Assembly: GCF_022809095.1 (NCBI RefSeq)
Contig: NZ_JALAZE010000002.1
Span: 248,001-312,000, forward strand
From: Bacillus kexueae
GTDB lineage: Bacteria; Bacillota; Bacilli; Bacillales; Aeribacillaceae
DNA: 64,000 nucleotides
Reading direction: 5' to 3'
Shown: positions 10,289 to 19,993 of the stretch, piece by piece
Position numbering within the stretch: position 1 is the stretch's first letter
How the letters are laid out: the number at the start of each line of letters is the position of its first letter
Made by a program: the position numbers and the translations under genes
Notes under the pieces: generated by a model
Databases searched by the model: none
What the model was told of the DNA's origin: nothing
What the model saw: the letters and a program-made list of their open reading frames with translations, nothing else

Positions 10289-10597
10289 GTATCTTCACCT
10301 CTGGAGAAGTTTAGTAGCTTGATTCAATTGGTTCATTTTGATAAAGTACATTTGAGGACTTTTAATATTAGAATTAATATAATTTGATAATGTTTATCTA
10401 TCGTTTAGGAAGAATCATCCTTTCTTATAAAGAAAGGAAATCTCCTACTTAGTTATGTTACAATATTTGTGACGGATTTCTATTGCTATCTTATCATAGA
10501 GTTTCATATACTGTTCACATTTTTTAAAAGAACGTTTTTTATGTCATGTTATAATTATAGTTATCATACACCGAAGGGAATGGATGGGGGGTTCATC
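10289..10597 (+). other. Intergenic region upstream of hemA
   Basis: Divergent region between the minus-strand membrane protein gene and hemA. It holds a TACAAT at about 10457 and the PerR-like element described separately. No gene is seen. Confidence 0.4.
10549..10563 (+). promoter_or_regulatory. Candidate PerR box upstream of hemA
   Basis: TTATAATTATAGTTA matches the 7-1-7 PerR consensus TTATAATNATTATAA at 11 of 14 positions, with a perfect left half, and contains a TATAAT hexamer. The hemAXCDBL operon is PerR-controlled in B. subtilis; the site here is inferred. Confidence 0.45.
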
Positions 10598-11944
10598 ATG
10601 CATATTTTGGCGATTGGTTTAAACTATAAGACTGCCCCTGTTGAGATTCGCGAGAAGCTAAGTTTCCATGAAAACGATTTAGCAAAGGCGATGAAGCAGT
10701 TAAAAGAACAAAAAAGTGTATTAGAAAACGTAATCGTTTCCACGTGCAATCGTACTGAGATTTATGCAGTCGTTGATCAACTTCATACTGGTCGTTATTA
10801 TTTAAAAGCTTTTTTAGCTGACTGGTTTCAGATGGAGATTGACGATTTTGCTTCTTATATAAAATATTATGAGAATGACCATGCTGTTGATCACTTATTT
10901 AAGGTGTCATGTGGCCTCGATTCAATGGTGTTAGGGGAAACGCAAATTTTAGGACAAGTTCGTTCTAGTTTCTTACTGGCCCAAGAAAGTGGAACGATTG
11001 GGACGGTTTTTAACCATTTATTTAAACAAGCCGTTACTTTAGCTAAACGAGCACATGCGGAGACAGATATCGGTTCGAATGCTGTTTCGGTTTCATATGC
11101 TGCTGTAGAGTTAGCGAAAAAGATTTTCGGTCAATTAAATCAAAAGCGAGTGCTCATTTTAGGTGCTGGGAAAATGGGCGAGCTAGCTGTGCAAAACTTA
11201 CACGGTAGTGGTGTAGAAAACATTACAGTCATAAACAGAACGTATGAAAAGGCGGTACAACTAGCTGAACGATTCCGAGGAGAGGCAAAACCGCTAACGG
11301 AATTACAATGTGCCCTATTAGAAGCAGATATTCTTATTAGTTCAACAGGTGCAAGTCATTATGTAATCACTAAAGAAATGATGGAGCATGTTGCTCAACT
11401 ACGTAAAGGTCGTCCACTTTTTATGGTTGATATAGCTGTTCCGCGTGACTTAGATCCTGCTATCAACGAGTTAGAGAGCATATTCTTATATGATATTGAC
11501 GATTTAGAAGGAATCGTCGAAGCGAATCTAGAGGAAAGAAAAAAGGCTGCACTTCAAATTGAACTATTGATAGAAGAAGGGATTGTTGAATTTACCCAAT
11601 GGCTCAATACGCTTGGTGTTGTTCCGGTTATTTCCGCATTACGCCAAAAAGCGCTAACTATCCAAGCAGAAACGATGAAGAGTATTGAACGGAAAATGCC
11701 GAATTTAACAGAACGTGAAAAGAAAGTGTTAAATAAGCATACGAAGAGTATCATTAATCAGCTATTGCGTGACCCAATTTTGAAGGTAAAAGAGCTAGCT
11801 GCTGAAAAAGATAGCGACCAATATTTACAGCTCTTCCAAGAGATTTTTAACATTGAAGAAGAAACGGACAAAGAACGGAAGAAAGCTGACTTACCGATTT
11901 ACGAAAAAGGAAGAGAAAACGAAAAGGCTTCACTTCAAATGTAA
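10598..11944 (+). CDS. hemA: Glutamyl-tRNA reductase
   Basis: Catalyses NADPH-dependent reduction of glutamyl-tRNA(Glu) to glutamate-1-semialdehyde, the first step of tetrapyrrole synthesis. 448 residues; the catalytic cysteine is in [11 protein letters not shown], the family signature [16 protein letters not shown] follows, and the NADPH fold has [12 protein letters not shown] chose the ATG at 10598 ([20 protein letters not shown]), preceded by GGGGGG, over a longer frame. It heads the hemA-hemX-hemC-hemD-hemB-hemL operon. Confidence 0.97.
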   Translation: MHILAIGLNYKTAPVEIREKLSFHENDLAKAMKQLKEQKSVLENVIVSTCNRTEIYAVVDQLHTGRYYLKAFLADWFQMEIDDFASYIKYYENDHAVDHLFKVSCGLDSMVLGETQILGQVRSSFLLAQESGTIGTVFNHLFKQAVTLAKRAHAETDIGSNAVSVSYAAVELAKKIFGQLNQKRVLILGAGKMGELAVQNLHGSGVENITVINRTYEKAVQLAERFRGEAKPLTELQCALLEADILISSTGASHYVITKEMMEHVAQLRKGRPLFMVDIAVPRDLDPAINELESIFLYDIDDLEGIVEANLEERKKAALQIELLIEEGIVEFTQWLNTLGVVPVISALRQKALTIQAETMKSIERKMPNLTEREKKVLNKHTKSIINQLLRDPILKVKELAAEKDSDQYLQLFQEIFNIEEETDKERKKADLPIYEKGRENEKASLQM

Positions 11945-11962
11945 GTGAAAGGGAATGAAGAT

Positions 11963-12796
11963 ATGATTGATACAAGTCTTCTTCGTATAAACGAATTGAT
12001 GGTATTGTTGTACGCATTGAGTGTGCTATTGTACTTTATAGACTTTTTACACAGTAACCGGAAGGCCAATGTCGCTGCCTTCTGGTTACTTTCTATTGTA
12101 TGGATATTACAAACCGTTTTTTTATTTAATCAAATGATTGTATATGATCGATTCCCCGTGTTAAACGTGTTTGAAGGACTTTACTTTTATACGTGGGTGT
12201 TGATTACGTTATCACTCGTTTTACATCGATTCATAAAAGTTGAATTTATTCTGTTCTTTACCAATATCATTGGGTTTATTATGATTTCCCTGCATACGTT
12301 TGCCCCATCCAATGCCATATCAGCCGAAGTGTCAAGCCAACTTGTTTCGGAATTGTTGCTTATACATATCACGATGGCAATCTTAAGTTATGGAGCGTTT
12401 TCTTTATCGTTTGTTTTTTCTATTTTGTATATCATTCAATACAATTTATTAAAAAAGAAAAAATGGGGAAAACGTCTATTACGTATTCAAGATTTAGCAA
12501 AGCTTGATCACATGGCTTATGTATTAAATGTTATTGGGGTGCCCATTTTGTTGTTAGGATTAATTTTAGGGGTTATTTGGGCTTATATAAAAATTCAGCA
12601 TTTCCATTGGTACGATACGAAAGTCCTCGGATCGTTCATGGTAATCGTCATTTATAGTTTTTACTTATATAGTCGAATCGTGAAAAAGTGGCAAGGGAAA
12701 ACAGTCGCTTTATTAAATATCGCTTCTTTTCTTATTTTATTAATTAATTTCTTTTTATTTGGCAGTTTATCACGCTTTCATTTTTGGTATTCGTAG
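11963..12796 (+). CDS. hemX: HemX, integral membrane protein of the haem operon (CcsA-like)
   Basis: 277 residues with about eight membrane segments, the same length as B. subtilis HemX (about 276). It belongs to the CcsA/ResC-related family; HemX is reported to lower the amount of HemA. A GTG at 11945 is in frame, but the ATG at 11963 (MIDTSLLRINELMVLLYALSV) fits family starts. It lies between hemA and hemC with short spacers, as in other Bacillus. Confidence 0.92.
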   Translation: MIDTSLLRINELMVLLYALSVLLYFIDFLHSNRKANVAAFWLLSIVWILQTVFLFNQMIVYDRFPVLNVFEGLYFYTWVLITLSLVLHRFIKVEFILFFTNIIGFIMISLHTFAPSNAISAEVSSQLVSELLLIHITMAILSYGAFSLSFVFSILYIIQYNLLKKKKWGKRLLRIQDLAKLDHMAYVLNVIGVPILLLGLILGVIWAYIKIQHFHWYDTKVLGSFMVIVIYSFYLYSRIVKKWQGKTVALLNIASFLILLINFFLFGSLSRFHFWYS

Positions 12797-12818
12797 CAGT
12801 TAAAGTAGGAGGATGAGC

Positions 12819-13754
12819 ATGAGAAAAATTATCGTAGGTTCTAGACGAAGCAAGTTGGCGATGACGCAAACGAAATGGGTTATTTCTCAATTAAAGGAAC
12901 TAGGTGTACCGTATGAATTTGAGATTAAAGAAATTGTAACAAAAGGGGACAAAATTTTAGATGTTACACTTTCTAAAGTAGGTGGAAAAGGCCTGTTCGT
13001 AAAGGAGATTGAGCAAGCAATGTTAGATGGAGAAATTGACATGGCTGTTCATAGTATGAAAGATATGCCGGCTGTTCTACCTGATGGGTTAATGATAGGG
13101 TGTGTCCCTGAGCGTGAAGATTATCGCGATGCTTTAATCGCTAAAGGGTACCAGACGTTCCGTGATTTAGCACCGGGTTCAGTAATTGGAACAAGTAGTT
13201 TAAGAAGAGGTGCCCAATTGTTAGCGATGCGTCCGGATTTAGAAATAAAATGGATTCGTGGTAATATTGATACGCGTTTGGAAAAGTTAAAAAATGAAGA
13301 ATATGATGCCATTATATTAGCGGCTGCTGGTTTGAAACGGATGGGATGGAGTGACGAAGTGGTAACGGAGTTTTTAGATGCTTCGATTAGTCTTCCAGCC
13401 GTAGGGCAAGGTGCTTTAGCGATTGAGTGTCGTGAAAGTGATGCTGAATTACGGGAAATGCTTCAAAAGTTAAATCATCCTGAAACAGCGCTGGCTGTTC
13501 AAGCAGAACGCTCTTTCCTTCATAAGATGGAAGGTGGATGTCAAGTTCCGATTGCTGGTCTAGCTACTGTCTTAGATAACGACGAAATTTCCTTTACAGG
13601 TCTTGTTGCTTCAACGGATGGGAAAATCGTATACAAAGAGACGTTAACTGGAAAAGACCCAATGGAACTAGGAGAGCGGGTCGCTAAGTTGCTATCGGAA
13701 AAAGGTGCAAAAACGTTAATAGACCAAGTGAAAAAGGAGCTTGACCATGAATGA
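12819..13754 (+). CDS. hemC: Porphobilinogen deaminase (hydroxymethylbilane synthase)
   Basis: Polymerises four porphobilinogens to hydroxymethylbilane. 311 residues; the cysteine that carries the dipyrromethane cofactor is in GGCQVPIAG. The substrate-binding arginine region [13 protein letters not shown] and the catalytic Asp motif [10 protein letters not shown] are present. AGGAGG abuts an upstream ATG at 12813, so the ATG at 12819 ([14 protein letters not shown]), six bases away, is the start. Its end overlaps hemD by four bases. Confidence 0.96.
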   Translation: MRKIIVGSRRSKLAMTQTKWVISQLKELGVPYEFEIKEIVTKGDKILDVTLSKVGGKGLFVKEIEQAMLDGEIDMAVHSMKDMPAVLPDGLMIGCVPEREDYRDALIAKGYQTFRDLAPGSVIGTSSLRRGAQLLAMRPDLEIKWIRGNIDTRLEKLKNEEYDAIILAAAGLKRMGWSDEVVTEFLDASISLPAVGQGALAIECRESDAELREMLQKLNHPETALAVQAERSFLHKMEGGCQVPIAGLATVLDNDEISFTGLVASTDGKIVYKETLTGKDPMELGERVAKLLSEKGAKTLIDQVKKELDHE

Positions 13755-14542
13755 GTGGGCAATCTTCACTAAATGGTGTAAGAATTATTAATTCTCGTGC
13801 CCTGCATCAATTAGGCGAACTGACAGAGCTTATTGAACGAAATGGAGGGATTTCCATCGAAATCCCTTTCTTAAAGATAACAAAGACGAAAAATATTACA
13901 CTTCGCAGCTTTTTTCCTGAATTATCACCTGGAGATTGGCTTGTATTTACAAGTAAAAATGGGATTAAGTTTTTCTTTGAGCACATGGAAGAAGAAGGGT
14001 TTAATAAGCGAGATGTAGATTCCTTCAACGTAGCAGTGGTTGGAGAGAAGACAAAGCAATATTTACATAAATACGGAATACAGGCTTCGTTAATGCCGAA
14101 AACATTTACAGGTGAAGATTTAGCGAAAGAGCTAGTCCAGAAAGTACCCAAAACAAAGAGGATTGTTGTCGTGCGAGGTAATTTAGCAAAACCTTCTCTT
14201 CGTCAATCGTTAATCGAGCTTGGATACCATTGCATTGATTTTATTGTTTACGAGACGATAGAGGAAATTGAACAGGGAGACAAACTTTATTCTTCTTTAC
14301 TCAATTACGAAGTTGACTATATTACCTTTACAAGTTCATCGACAGTACGAAGCTTTATGAGCTGGTGTGAAGAACGGAACTTCTCTTGGCATCACTTATC
14401 CTTTGCTTGTATTGGCAAGGTGACAGAGGAAACACTCCGGTCTTATCAAGCGCACAATGTTCTAGTCCCAGAGCGGTTTACGTTGGAGGACATGCTTCAA
14501 ACAATTGTTGAGGATGTTGAAATGAAAAGGAGGAGTACGTAA
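13751..14542 (+). CDS. hemD: Uroporphyrinogen-III synthase
   Basis: Closes hydroxymethylbilane with ring-D inversion to uroporphyrinogen III. 263 residues of the poorly conserved HemD fold; the segment [14 protein letters not shown] and the N-terminal [16 protein letters not shown] are typical. The call also rests on position between hemC and hemB, with ATGA overlap with hemC and a one-base overlap with hemB (TAATG), indicating translational coupling. Confidence 0.92.
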   Translation: MSGQSSLNGVRIINSRALHQLGELTELIERNGGISIEIPFLKITKTKNITLRSFFPELSPGDWLVFTSKNGIKFFFEHMEEEGFNKRDVDSFNVAVVGEKTKQYLHKYGIQASLMPKTFTGEDLAKELVQKVPKTKRIVVVRGNLAKPSLRQSLIELGYHCIDFIVYETIEEIEQGDKLYSSLLNYEVDYITFTSSSTVRSFMSWCEERNFSWHHLSFACIGKVTEETLRSYQAHNVLVPERFTLEDMLQTIVEDVEMKRRST

Positions 14543-15519
14543 TGAACACTTTATTTAATCGTCATCGCCGTCTTCGTCATAGTGCGAATATGAGAGCAAT
14601 GGTAAGAGAAACTTTTTTACATACAGAAGATTTAATTTACCCAATTTTTGTCGTAGAGGGAGAAAATCAAAAGAATCCAGTTCAATCCATGCCAGGTGTC
14701 TATCAGCTTTCATTAGATTTATTGCAGGAAGAAATGAAAGAAGTTGTTGACTTAGGAATCAAATCGGTCATTGTCTTCGGTGTTCCTGCCCATAAAGATG
14801 AAGTAGGTTCTCAAGCATATCATGAATGTGGGATTGTTCAACAAGCCATTAAGCAAATCAAGCGAGAATATCCTGAAATGGTTGTCATTGCTGATACATG
14901 TCTCTGTCAATATACAGACCACGGACATTGTGGCATCGTTGAAAACGGCGTGGTTTTAAATGATCCTTCTTTAGAACTACTTGCTAAGACGGCTGTAAGT
15001 CAAGCGAAAGCTGGAGCTGATATTATTGCTCCTTCAAACATGATGGACGGTTTTGTCGTATCAATTCGTCAAGCATTAGATGAAGCAGGATTTGAACATA
15101 TTCCAATCATGTCTTATGCCGTGAAATATGCAAGTGCCTTTTACGGTCCGTTTCGTGATGCAGCCCATAGTTCACCGCAATTTGGTGATCGAAAAACGTA
15201 CCAAATGGATCCTGCCAATCGCTTAGAAGCGTTGCGTGAAGCTCAATCGGATATCGAAGAAGGAGCGGATTTCTTAATAGTTAAACCTGCCCTTTCGTAT
15301 TTAGATATTATTCGAGAAGTGAAAGACCATTTTCCGGTTCCGGTCGTTGCTTACAATGTAAGTGGTGAGTATTCCATGATTAAGGCGGCTAGCCAAAATG
15401 GATGGATCAATGAAAAAGATACGGTTCTTGAAATGTTAACAAGCATGAAGAGAGCTGGCGTTGATTTAATGATTACTTATTTTGCTAAAGACGTTGCGAA
15501 GTGGTTAAGCGAAAAATAA
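14542..15519 (+). CDS. hemB: Delta-aminolevulinic acid dehydratase (porphobilinogen synthase)
   Basis: Condenses two 5-aminolevulinate molecules to porphobilinogen. 325 residues; the zinc-site cysteine motif [14 protein letters not shown] marks it as the metal-dependent type, and the Schiff-base lysines lie in MSYAVKYAS and [11 protein letters not shown]. It is the fifth gene of the hem operon, 24 bases ahead of hemL. Confidence 0.97.
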   Translation: MNTLFNRHRRLRHSANMRAMVRETFLHTEDLIYPIFVVEGENQKNPVQSMPGVYQLSLDLLQEEMKEVVDLGIKSVIVFGVPAHKDEVGSQAYHECGIVQQAIKQIKREYPEMVVIADTCLCQYTDHGHCGIVENGVVLNDPSLELLAKTAVSQAKAGADIIAPSNMMDGFVVSIRQALDEAGFEHIPIMSYAVKYASAFYGPFRDAAHSSPQFGDRKTYQMDPANRLEALREAQSDIEEGADFLIVKPALSYLDIIREVKDHFPVPVVAYNVSGEYSMIKAASQNGWINEKDTVLEMLTSMKRAGVDLMITYFAKDVAKWLSEK

Positions 15520-15543
15520 AAGGATATTCAGGAGGGTGTACCG

Positions 15544-16833
15544 ATGAGTCGTTATCAGCGTTCACACGAAGCCTTTGAAAAGGCAAAACAACTAATGCCA
15601 GGTGGGGTTAACAGCCCTGTTCGAGCATTTAAATCTGTAAGCTTAGAACCAATTTTCATGGAAAGAGGAAAAGGATCAAAAATCTATGATATTGACGGTA
15701 ACGAATACATTGATTACGTTTTATCGTGGGGTCCTCTTATTTTAGGTCATGCGAACGACCAAGTAGTAGAGGCTTTAAAAAAGGTGACAGAAGGCGGGAC
15801 AAGCTTTGGTGCGCCGACGCTTATTGAAAATAAGTTGGCAGAGCTAGTTATTGAGCGAGTTCCGTCCATCGAAGTAGTACGAATGGTCAATTCAGGTACT
15901 GAGGCAACGATGAGTGCTTTACGTCTTGCGAGAGGTTACACTGGACGAAATAAAATTTTAAAATTCGAAGGTTGTTATCACGGGCATGGAGACTCTTTAC
16001 TAATTAAGGCCGGCTCCGGTGTCGCGACACTTGGTTTGCCAGATAGCCCAGGAGTACCTGAGGGAGTGGCGTTAAACACGATAACAGTTCCGTACAATGA
16101 TATGGAAAGTGTGCGTTATGCTTTTGAACAGTTTGGTGATGATATCGCTGGCGTTATCGTAGAACCAGTGGCAGGAAATATGGGGGTTGTTCCACCTCAA
16201 AATCAGTTCTTACAACAATTAAGAGACATTACGAATGAATACGGCTCGTTACTCATTTTTGACGAAGTAATGACGGGCTTCCGTGTCGATTACCAATGTG
16301 CTCAAGGGTATTATGGTGTTACGCCAGATCTTACGTGTTTAGGAAAGGTCATTGGGGGAGGCCTGCCTGTTGGAGCATACGGTGGTAAAGCTGAAATTAT
16401 GGAGAAAATTGCGCCGAGTGGGCCAATTTATCAAGCAGGAACGCTTTCAGGGAACCCATTAGCAATGACTGCGGGATATGAAACATTACGTCAGTTAACC
16501 CCTGAAGTTTATGAAGAGTTCAGAAGAAAGGCTGACCGTTTAGAAGAAGGATTTACGAATCTTTCAAAGACATATGATGTACCACTAACGGTAAATCGTG
16601 CAGGTTCGATGATTGGCGTATTCTTTAATGGGGAAGAAGTGGTAAATTATGAAACAGCGAAGCAATCCGACTTATCGTTTTTCGCTGATTTCTATCGTGA
16701 AATGGCTCAAGAAGGTGTTTATTTACCACCATCACAGTTTGAAGGATTATTCTTATCCACGGCTCACACAAATGAGGATATTGAAAAGACAATTGAAGCA
16801 GCAGAAAAAGCATTCGCGGCATTAAAAAAATAA
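15544..16833 (+). CDS. hemL: Glutamate-1-semialdehyde 2,1-aminomutase
   Basis: PLP-dependent conversion of glutamate-1-semialdehyde to 5-aminolevulinate. 429 residues of the class-III aminotransferase fold; PLP contacts are in [11 protein letters not shown] and the Schiff-base lysine in [16 protein letters not shown]. Start ATG with GGAGGGTG upstream. It is the last gene of the hem operon and is followed by a terminator and repeat R2. Confidence 0.97.
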   Translation: MSRYQRSHEAFEKAKQLMPGGVNSPVRAFKSVSLEPIFMERGKGSKIYDIDGNEYIDYVLSWGPLILGHANDQVVEALKKVTEGGTSFGAPTLIENKLAELVIERVPSIEVVRMVNSGTEATMSALRLARGYTGRNKILKFEGCYHGHGDSLLIKAGSGVATLGLPDSPGVPEGVALNTITVPYNDMESVRYAFEQFGDDIAGVIVEPVAGNMGVVPPQNQFLQQLRDITNEYGSLLIFDEVMTGFRVDYQCAQGYYGVTPDLTCLGKVIGGGLPVGAYGGKAEIMEKIAPSGPIYQAGTLSGNPLAMTAGYETLRQLTPEVYEEFRRKADRLEEGFTNLSKTYDVPLTVNRAGSMIGVFFNGEEVVNYETAKQSDLSFFADFYREMAQEGVYLPPSQFEGLFLSTAHTNEDIEKTIEAAEKAFAALKK

Positions 16834-16851
16834 TAAAAGAAGATAAATTTG

Positions 16852-16879
16852 AAAAAGCAGACGAATTGTCTGCTTTTTT
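16852..16879 (+). terminator. Intrinsic terminator of the hem operon
   Basis: AAAAAGCAGAC pairs with GTCTGCTTTTTT around a five-base loop; the T-run leads straight into repeat R2. Confidence 0.93.
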
Positions 16880-16881
16880 GA

Positions 16882-17058
16882 TTGTTACAGAAAGTTTAAG
16901 TTCAATAAAGTGTTAGAGTATTCTCTTTACCGTTTTTTTGGTGTCTAGCTCCATGCGCCATTAGCTCGGGTCGCTTCGGCCCTGCTGTGACGACGGAAGC
17001 CTCCTCGCAGGTCCTCCAGCGCCCTTCGCCTAAGGACTTGCGCTTTGCGCTTTTCCTA
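16882..17058 (+). repeat. Dispersed intergenic repeat, copy R2
   Basis: Full-length copy of the family described at 1465, in the same orientation and again starting at the T-run of a terminator. It lies between hemL and spoVID. Confidence 0.85.
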
Positions 17059-17264
17059 TTGAATTACGTCACTTTTTTGATACGTACTGAGCTGAAGTTA
17101 AGTCTCTCCTTTTACTCGATATAGATTTAAGTTTAATGGTGATAGAAACGAAATTTTCACATAGGGTGGAACCGATGGTGAAAGAAAAGACATATTTCCC
17201 CTTTTTGAAACATAAACCTTTACTGTCATCGTCATTTTTTTGTGCCATGAAAGGAGGAATTTAC

Positions 17265-18230
17265 GTGCCGCAAGAACAATCATCGTTGTTACGATTTTCA
17301 GTAGAAGAGTCTGTTTGGTTTCAAAAAGGACAGGAAGTAGAAGAATTGATATCGATTTCTCTAGAACCGGACATTGCCATCCGAGAGCATGATCAATATG
17401 TTTCCATCAAAGGGGCATTGCAGCTTGCAGGAGAGTATAAGATGGGGGAATTCGTAGAAGAAGATGAGCATGATTTATTTCCATACTCTGGGGCTCGGTA
17501 CGTACAGGATATCGAAACGAGAGAAGATGGTGTATCTGAGTTGATTCATCATTTTCCTGTTGATATAACGATTCCAAGAAATCGAGTAACCAACTTGGAA
17601 GATGTGTACGTAACGGTAGAAACGTTTGACTATGAATTTCCTGAAAATCGTTGTTTGAAATTAGTTGCGGATATTACCATCTTAGGGATACGTGGGGAAG
17701 ATGCGCACGATGCAGATGGGAATTTTGAAGAAGAAGTAGAGAATCATGAAGAAGCGGAACAACCGTTTGAACCGATGTACCGTTCTGACCAATCTGTGCA
17801 AACAGAATATGAAGCAGATCCAAGTCAAGACTTATCAGATATTTTTCTTCATCCTGAAGAAGAGGTGGAAGAGCATGAAGCATATTCCACTTATACATTT
17901 GAAGCGAAGCAAGATCAAGAAGAAGCGGAGCTTTCGTATCGTGAAGGTGGAGTAAAGGAAAAAGAGCAGGCTCAAGCTGAGCGGTCAGAGCAAAAGGAAG
18001 AGAGAAAAAATGATAATTCTCTCTATTTAACAAAACTGTTTACTCGTGAAGACGAAGAAGAATTCTCGAAGTTAAAAATGTGTATTGTACAGCAAGGGGA
18101 AACGGTTGAAGAAATTTGCGAAAGGTACGATATATCCGTGCAACAATTGATTCGAGTTAATCATTTAGATCCAGACCCAACCGTTTATGATGGGCAAATA
18201 TTATATATCCCTGTCTATGTCAATCATTAG
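17265..18230 (+). CDS. spoVID: Spore coat assembly protein SpoVID
   Basis: SpoVID drives encasement of the forespore by the coat and interacts with SafA. 321 residues: an N-terminal beta-rich domain beginning LRFSVEESVWFQKGQEVEEL, a long acidic Glu-rich middle (about residues 150-265), and a C-terminal LysM domain (KMCIVQQGETVEEICERYD ... DGQILYIPVY). The start is GTG at 17265 with AAAGGAGG upstream; a longer in-frame reading begins at 17136 but lacks family similarity. A weak sigmaE-like -10 (CATAGGGT at 17160) lies about 100 bases upstream. Confidence 0.92.
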   Translation: MPQEQSSLLRFSVEESVWFQKGQEVEELISISLEPDIAIREHDQYVSIKGALQLAGEYKMGEFVEEDEHDLFPYSGARYVQDIETREDGVSELIHHFPVDITIPRNRVTNLEDVYVTVETFDYEFPENRCLKLVADITILGIRGEDAHDADGNFEEEVENHEEAEQPFEPMYRSDQSVQTEYEADPSQDLSDIFLHPEEEVEEHEAYSTYTFEAKQDQEEAELSYREGGVKEKEQAQAERSEQKEERKNDNSLYLTKLFTREDEEEFSKLKMCIVQQGETVEEICERYDISVQQLIRVNHLDPDPTVYDGQILYIPVYVNH

Positions 18231-18239
18231 TGAAAAAAG

Positions 18240-18267
18240 AAAACAGCTCGCATTTGAGCTGTTTTTC
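18240..18267 (+). terminator. Intrinsic terminator after spoVID
   Basis: AAAACAGCTC pairs with GAGCTGTTTT, followed by T residues. ysxE follows closely, so read-through is possible. Confidence 0.85.
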
Positions 18268-18328
18268 TTAGCTGTTTTAAAGGAGAATATGTGATGGTTT
18301 TTAATGAGGGAGAGCAGGTGTGTACGAT

Positions 18329-19354
18329 ATGAATCGAGAGGAATTGCAAAGTGTATTAAACGAATATCGTATTCATGCCACTTATATTGAACATATAACG
18401 GACCGTGTGGCAAAGGTGCATACAGAAAAAGGGACCTATGCATTAAAAAATGCGGTGATTAAGGAATTAGGTGATTTTAGTCGCTTTCATTCTATGTTGA
18501 TAGAGACAGGCTTTAAATATTATATTCCAATCTACCCTACAGCTGAAAATCATTTATATGTTCAGCGGGGAGAGGAAATTTATTATTTAATGCCTTGGGT
18601 TCCACGAAATATGCGAGATGACCAAAATCATATGCATCTTGAGCTCTTTCAAGCCGTTGGGAACCTTCATCAGCGTACGAAGAAAGAGTGGACGTTTGAA
18701 CAAGCAAATTATGAAAAACTATATGAAGCTACGATCGAGAAGTGGGAGAAGGATGAACAGCTTTTTGAACAATTTGTTGAACGGAGTGAAAAAAGCTGGT
18801 ATATGTCCCCTTTTGAACTACAGGTAATCATGTACTTTAACGAGACGAAGCAAGCATACCATTTTGCGAAGGAAAAGTTTCAAGATTGGTATGAAGCGAT
18901 TAAGGAAAATCCGATTGCACGTGGGGTCTTGAATCATGGACACCTTTCTCCTTCGCATTTAGTTAAGGATGACCAAAATCAATATTACTTAATTAACTTT
19001 GAACGATCCCAATTCGCTTCTCCTGTTCACGATTTAATTACATTTCTTCACCGAAAGCTAACGAGTTTTCCAGTTCAATGCGATGAATGTGTACAATGGT
19101 TGGATAAATATGAGCAAATCTTTCCATTATCTGAAGCGGAAAATAAAATGTTTCTTAGTTACTTAGCTTATCCAAATCCAATCTTCCAAATTGTTAAACA
19201 GTACGAAGAGAGAGAAGGGAAAAGGAGTGAACGCGACTATTGTCAACGCCTTATAAGAAGGTATTGGCTTATGAAAAATTGTGAATATGTTGTAATGAAA
19301 TGGATGCAACAAAAATCTCCTCCTCCACAAAGTGAAACCCCTTCAACGTCATGA
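18329..19354 (+). CDS. ysxE: Spore coat-associated kinase-like protein YsxE (CotS family)
   Basis: 341 residues with the CotS/aminoglycoside-phosphotransferase-like fold; in the catalytic-loop position it reads GVLNHGHLSPSHLV and then YLINFERSQ, so the usual HxDxxxxN aspartates are replaced and it is probably not an active kinase. YsxE is a coat-associated protein localised through SpoVID in B. subtilis. Adjacent to spoVID as in other Bacillus. Start chosen as the ATG at 18329 with AGGTG upstream; a GTG at 18320 is possible. Confidence 0.88.
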   Translation: MNREELQSVLNEYRIHATYIEHITDRVAKVHTEKGTYALKNAVIKELGDFSRFHSMLIETGFKYYIPIYPTAENHLYVQRGEEIYYLMPWVPRNMRDDQNHMHLELFQAVGNLHQRTKKEWTFEQANYEKLYEATIEKWEKDEQLFEQFVERSEKSWYMSPFELQVIMYFNETKQAYHFAKEKFQDWYEAIKENPIARGVLNHGHLSPSHLVKDDQNQYYLINFERSQFASPVHDLITFLHRKLTSFPVQCDECVQWLDKYEQIFPLSEAENKMFLSYLAYPNPIFQIVKQYEEREGKRSERDYCQRLIRRYWLMKNCEYVVMKWMQQKSPPPQSETPSTS

Positions 19355-19373
19355 AATGTTGAAGGGGATTTTT
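19335..19373 (+). terminator. Bidirectional terminator between ysxE and the convergent small gene
   Basis: CCCCTTCAAC pairs with GTTGAAGGGG, with A and T runs on the two sides, so it can serve both convergent genes. Confidence 0.85.
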
Positions 19374-19563
19374 AAAACCATTCAAAATAAAAAGCAAGGG
19401 TTAATAGGATTAGAATTGCTAATAATAATACATCAAAGGAAGTAGGGAAAAACAATGTTCGAATACCTTGAAAAATTGTTAAAGGTAAAATGAATTGTTC
19501 CAACACTGCACGAAAATTACGAATCCATGGTGGGAGTGAATAAGGGTTAAATCGCTTCTTCAT
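19372..19563 (-). CDS. Small membrane protein, 63 aa
   Basis: Unrecognised small protein, MKKRFNPYSLPPWIRNFRAV then two hydrophobic segments (FILPLTIFQGIRTLFF and VLLLAILILLTLAFYF). The start is fixed by GGAGGTG six bases upstream on the minus strand; an in-frame upstream ATG would add eight residues. It lies convergent to ysxE and divergent from the valS leader. Likely a real membrane peptide of unknown role. Confidence 0.68.
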   Translation of the reverse strand: MKKRFNPYSLPPWIRNFRAVLEQFILPLTIFQGIRTLFFPTSFDVLLLAILILLTLAFYFEWF

Positions 19564-19734
19564 CGCTGCACCTCCACATTCATACATACATTTCTTTACA
19601 TTGTATGAAAGGAACTAGTAAAAGTGCCTAAAAAACGTATAAATCGAAAGAAATTCGGGAAAGATGATTGACGAAAAAAAACTTTTTTTAGTAGTATATA
19701 ACATAGAAATTCATACTGTTCTTACATGCATGGA

Positions 19735-19966
19735 AAGGGAAGAGTACGACGAAGAACACCTTTCAGAGAGGGAAATCATTTGCTGGGAGATTTCCTAGGT
19801 AGTGTCGTTGGAAGGTCGCCCTGGAGCATCCTTCTTGAATGAAGAGTAAAGAAGGACGGCAAATGCCGTTATCAATTGAAGTGCATAGAGTGTATTGCTC
19901 TATGAAAAAAGGTGGTACCGCGAAACTCACTCCTTTCGTCCTTTTACGGATGAAAGGAGTTTTTTA
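19735..19966 (+). promoter_or_regulatory. T-box riboswitch of valS
   Basis: T-box leader that senses uncharged tRNA(Val). The T-box sequence AGGTGGTACCGCG is at about 19909-19921, followed by a terminator (ACTCCTTTCGTCC pairing with GGATGAAAGGAGT, then T-run) at 19929-19966. Upstream is a stem-I region with AGTA and the pairing ACGAC/GTCGT; the valine codon GTC at 19815-19817, just 3' of GAA, is the probable specifier. The transcript start is not located. Confidence 0.9.
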
Positions 19967-19993
19967 TTTTTGAGATTAAAGGGAGGCATTTTG

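Noticed and set aside
17674-18033. Long open frame opposite the acidic part of spoVID
   Set aside because: It mirrors the Glu-rich coding strand (GAA/GAG reads as Leu/Phe-rich on the other strand) and has no independent support.
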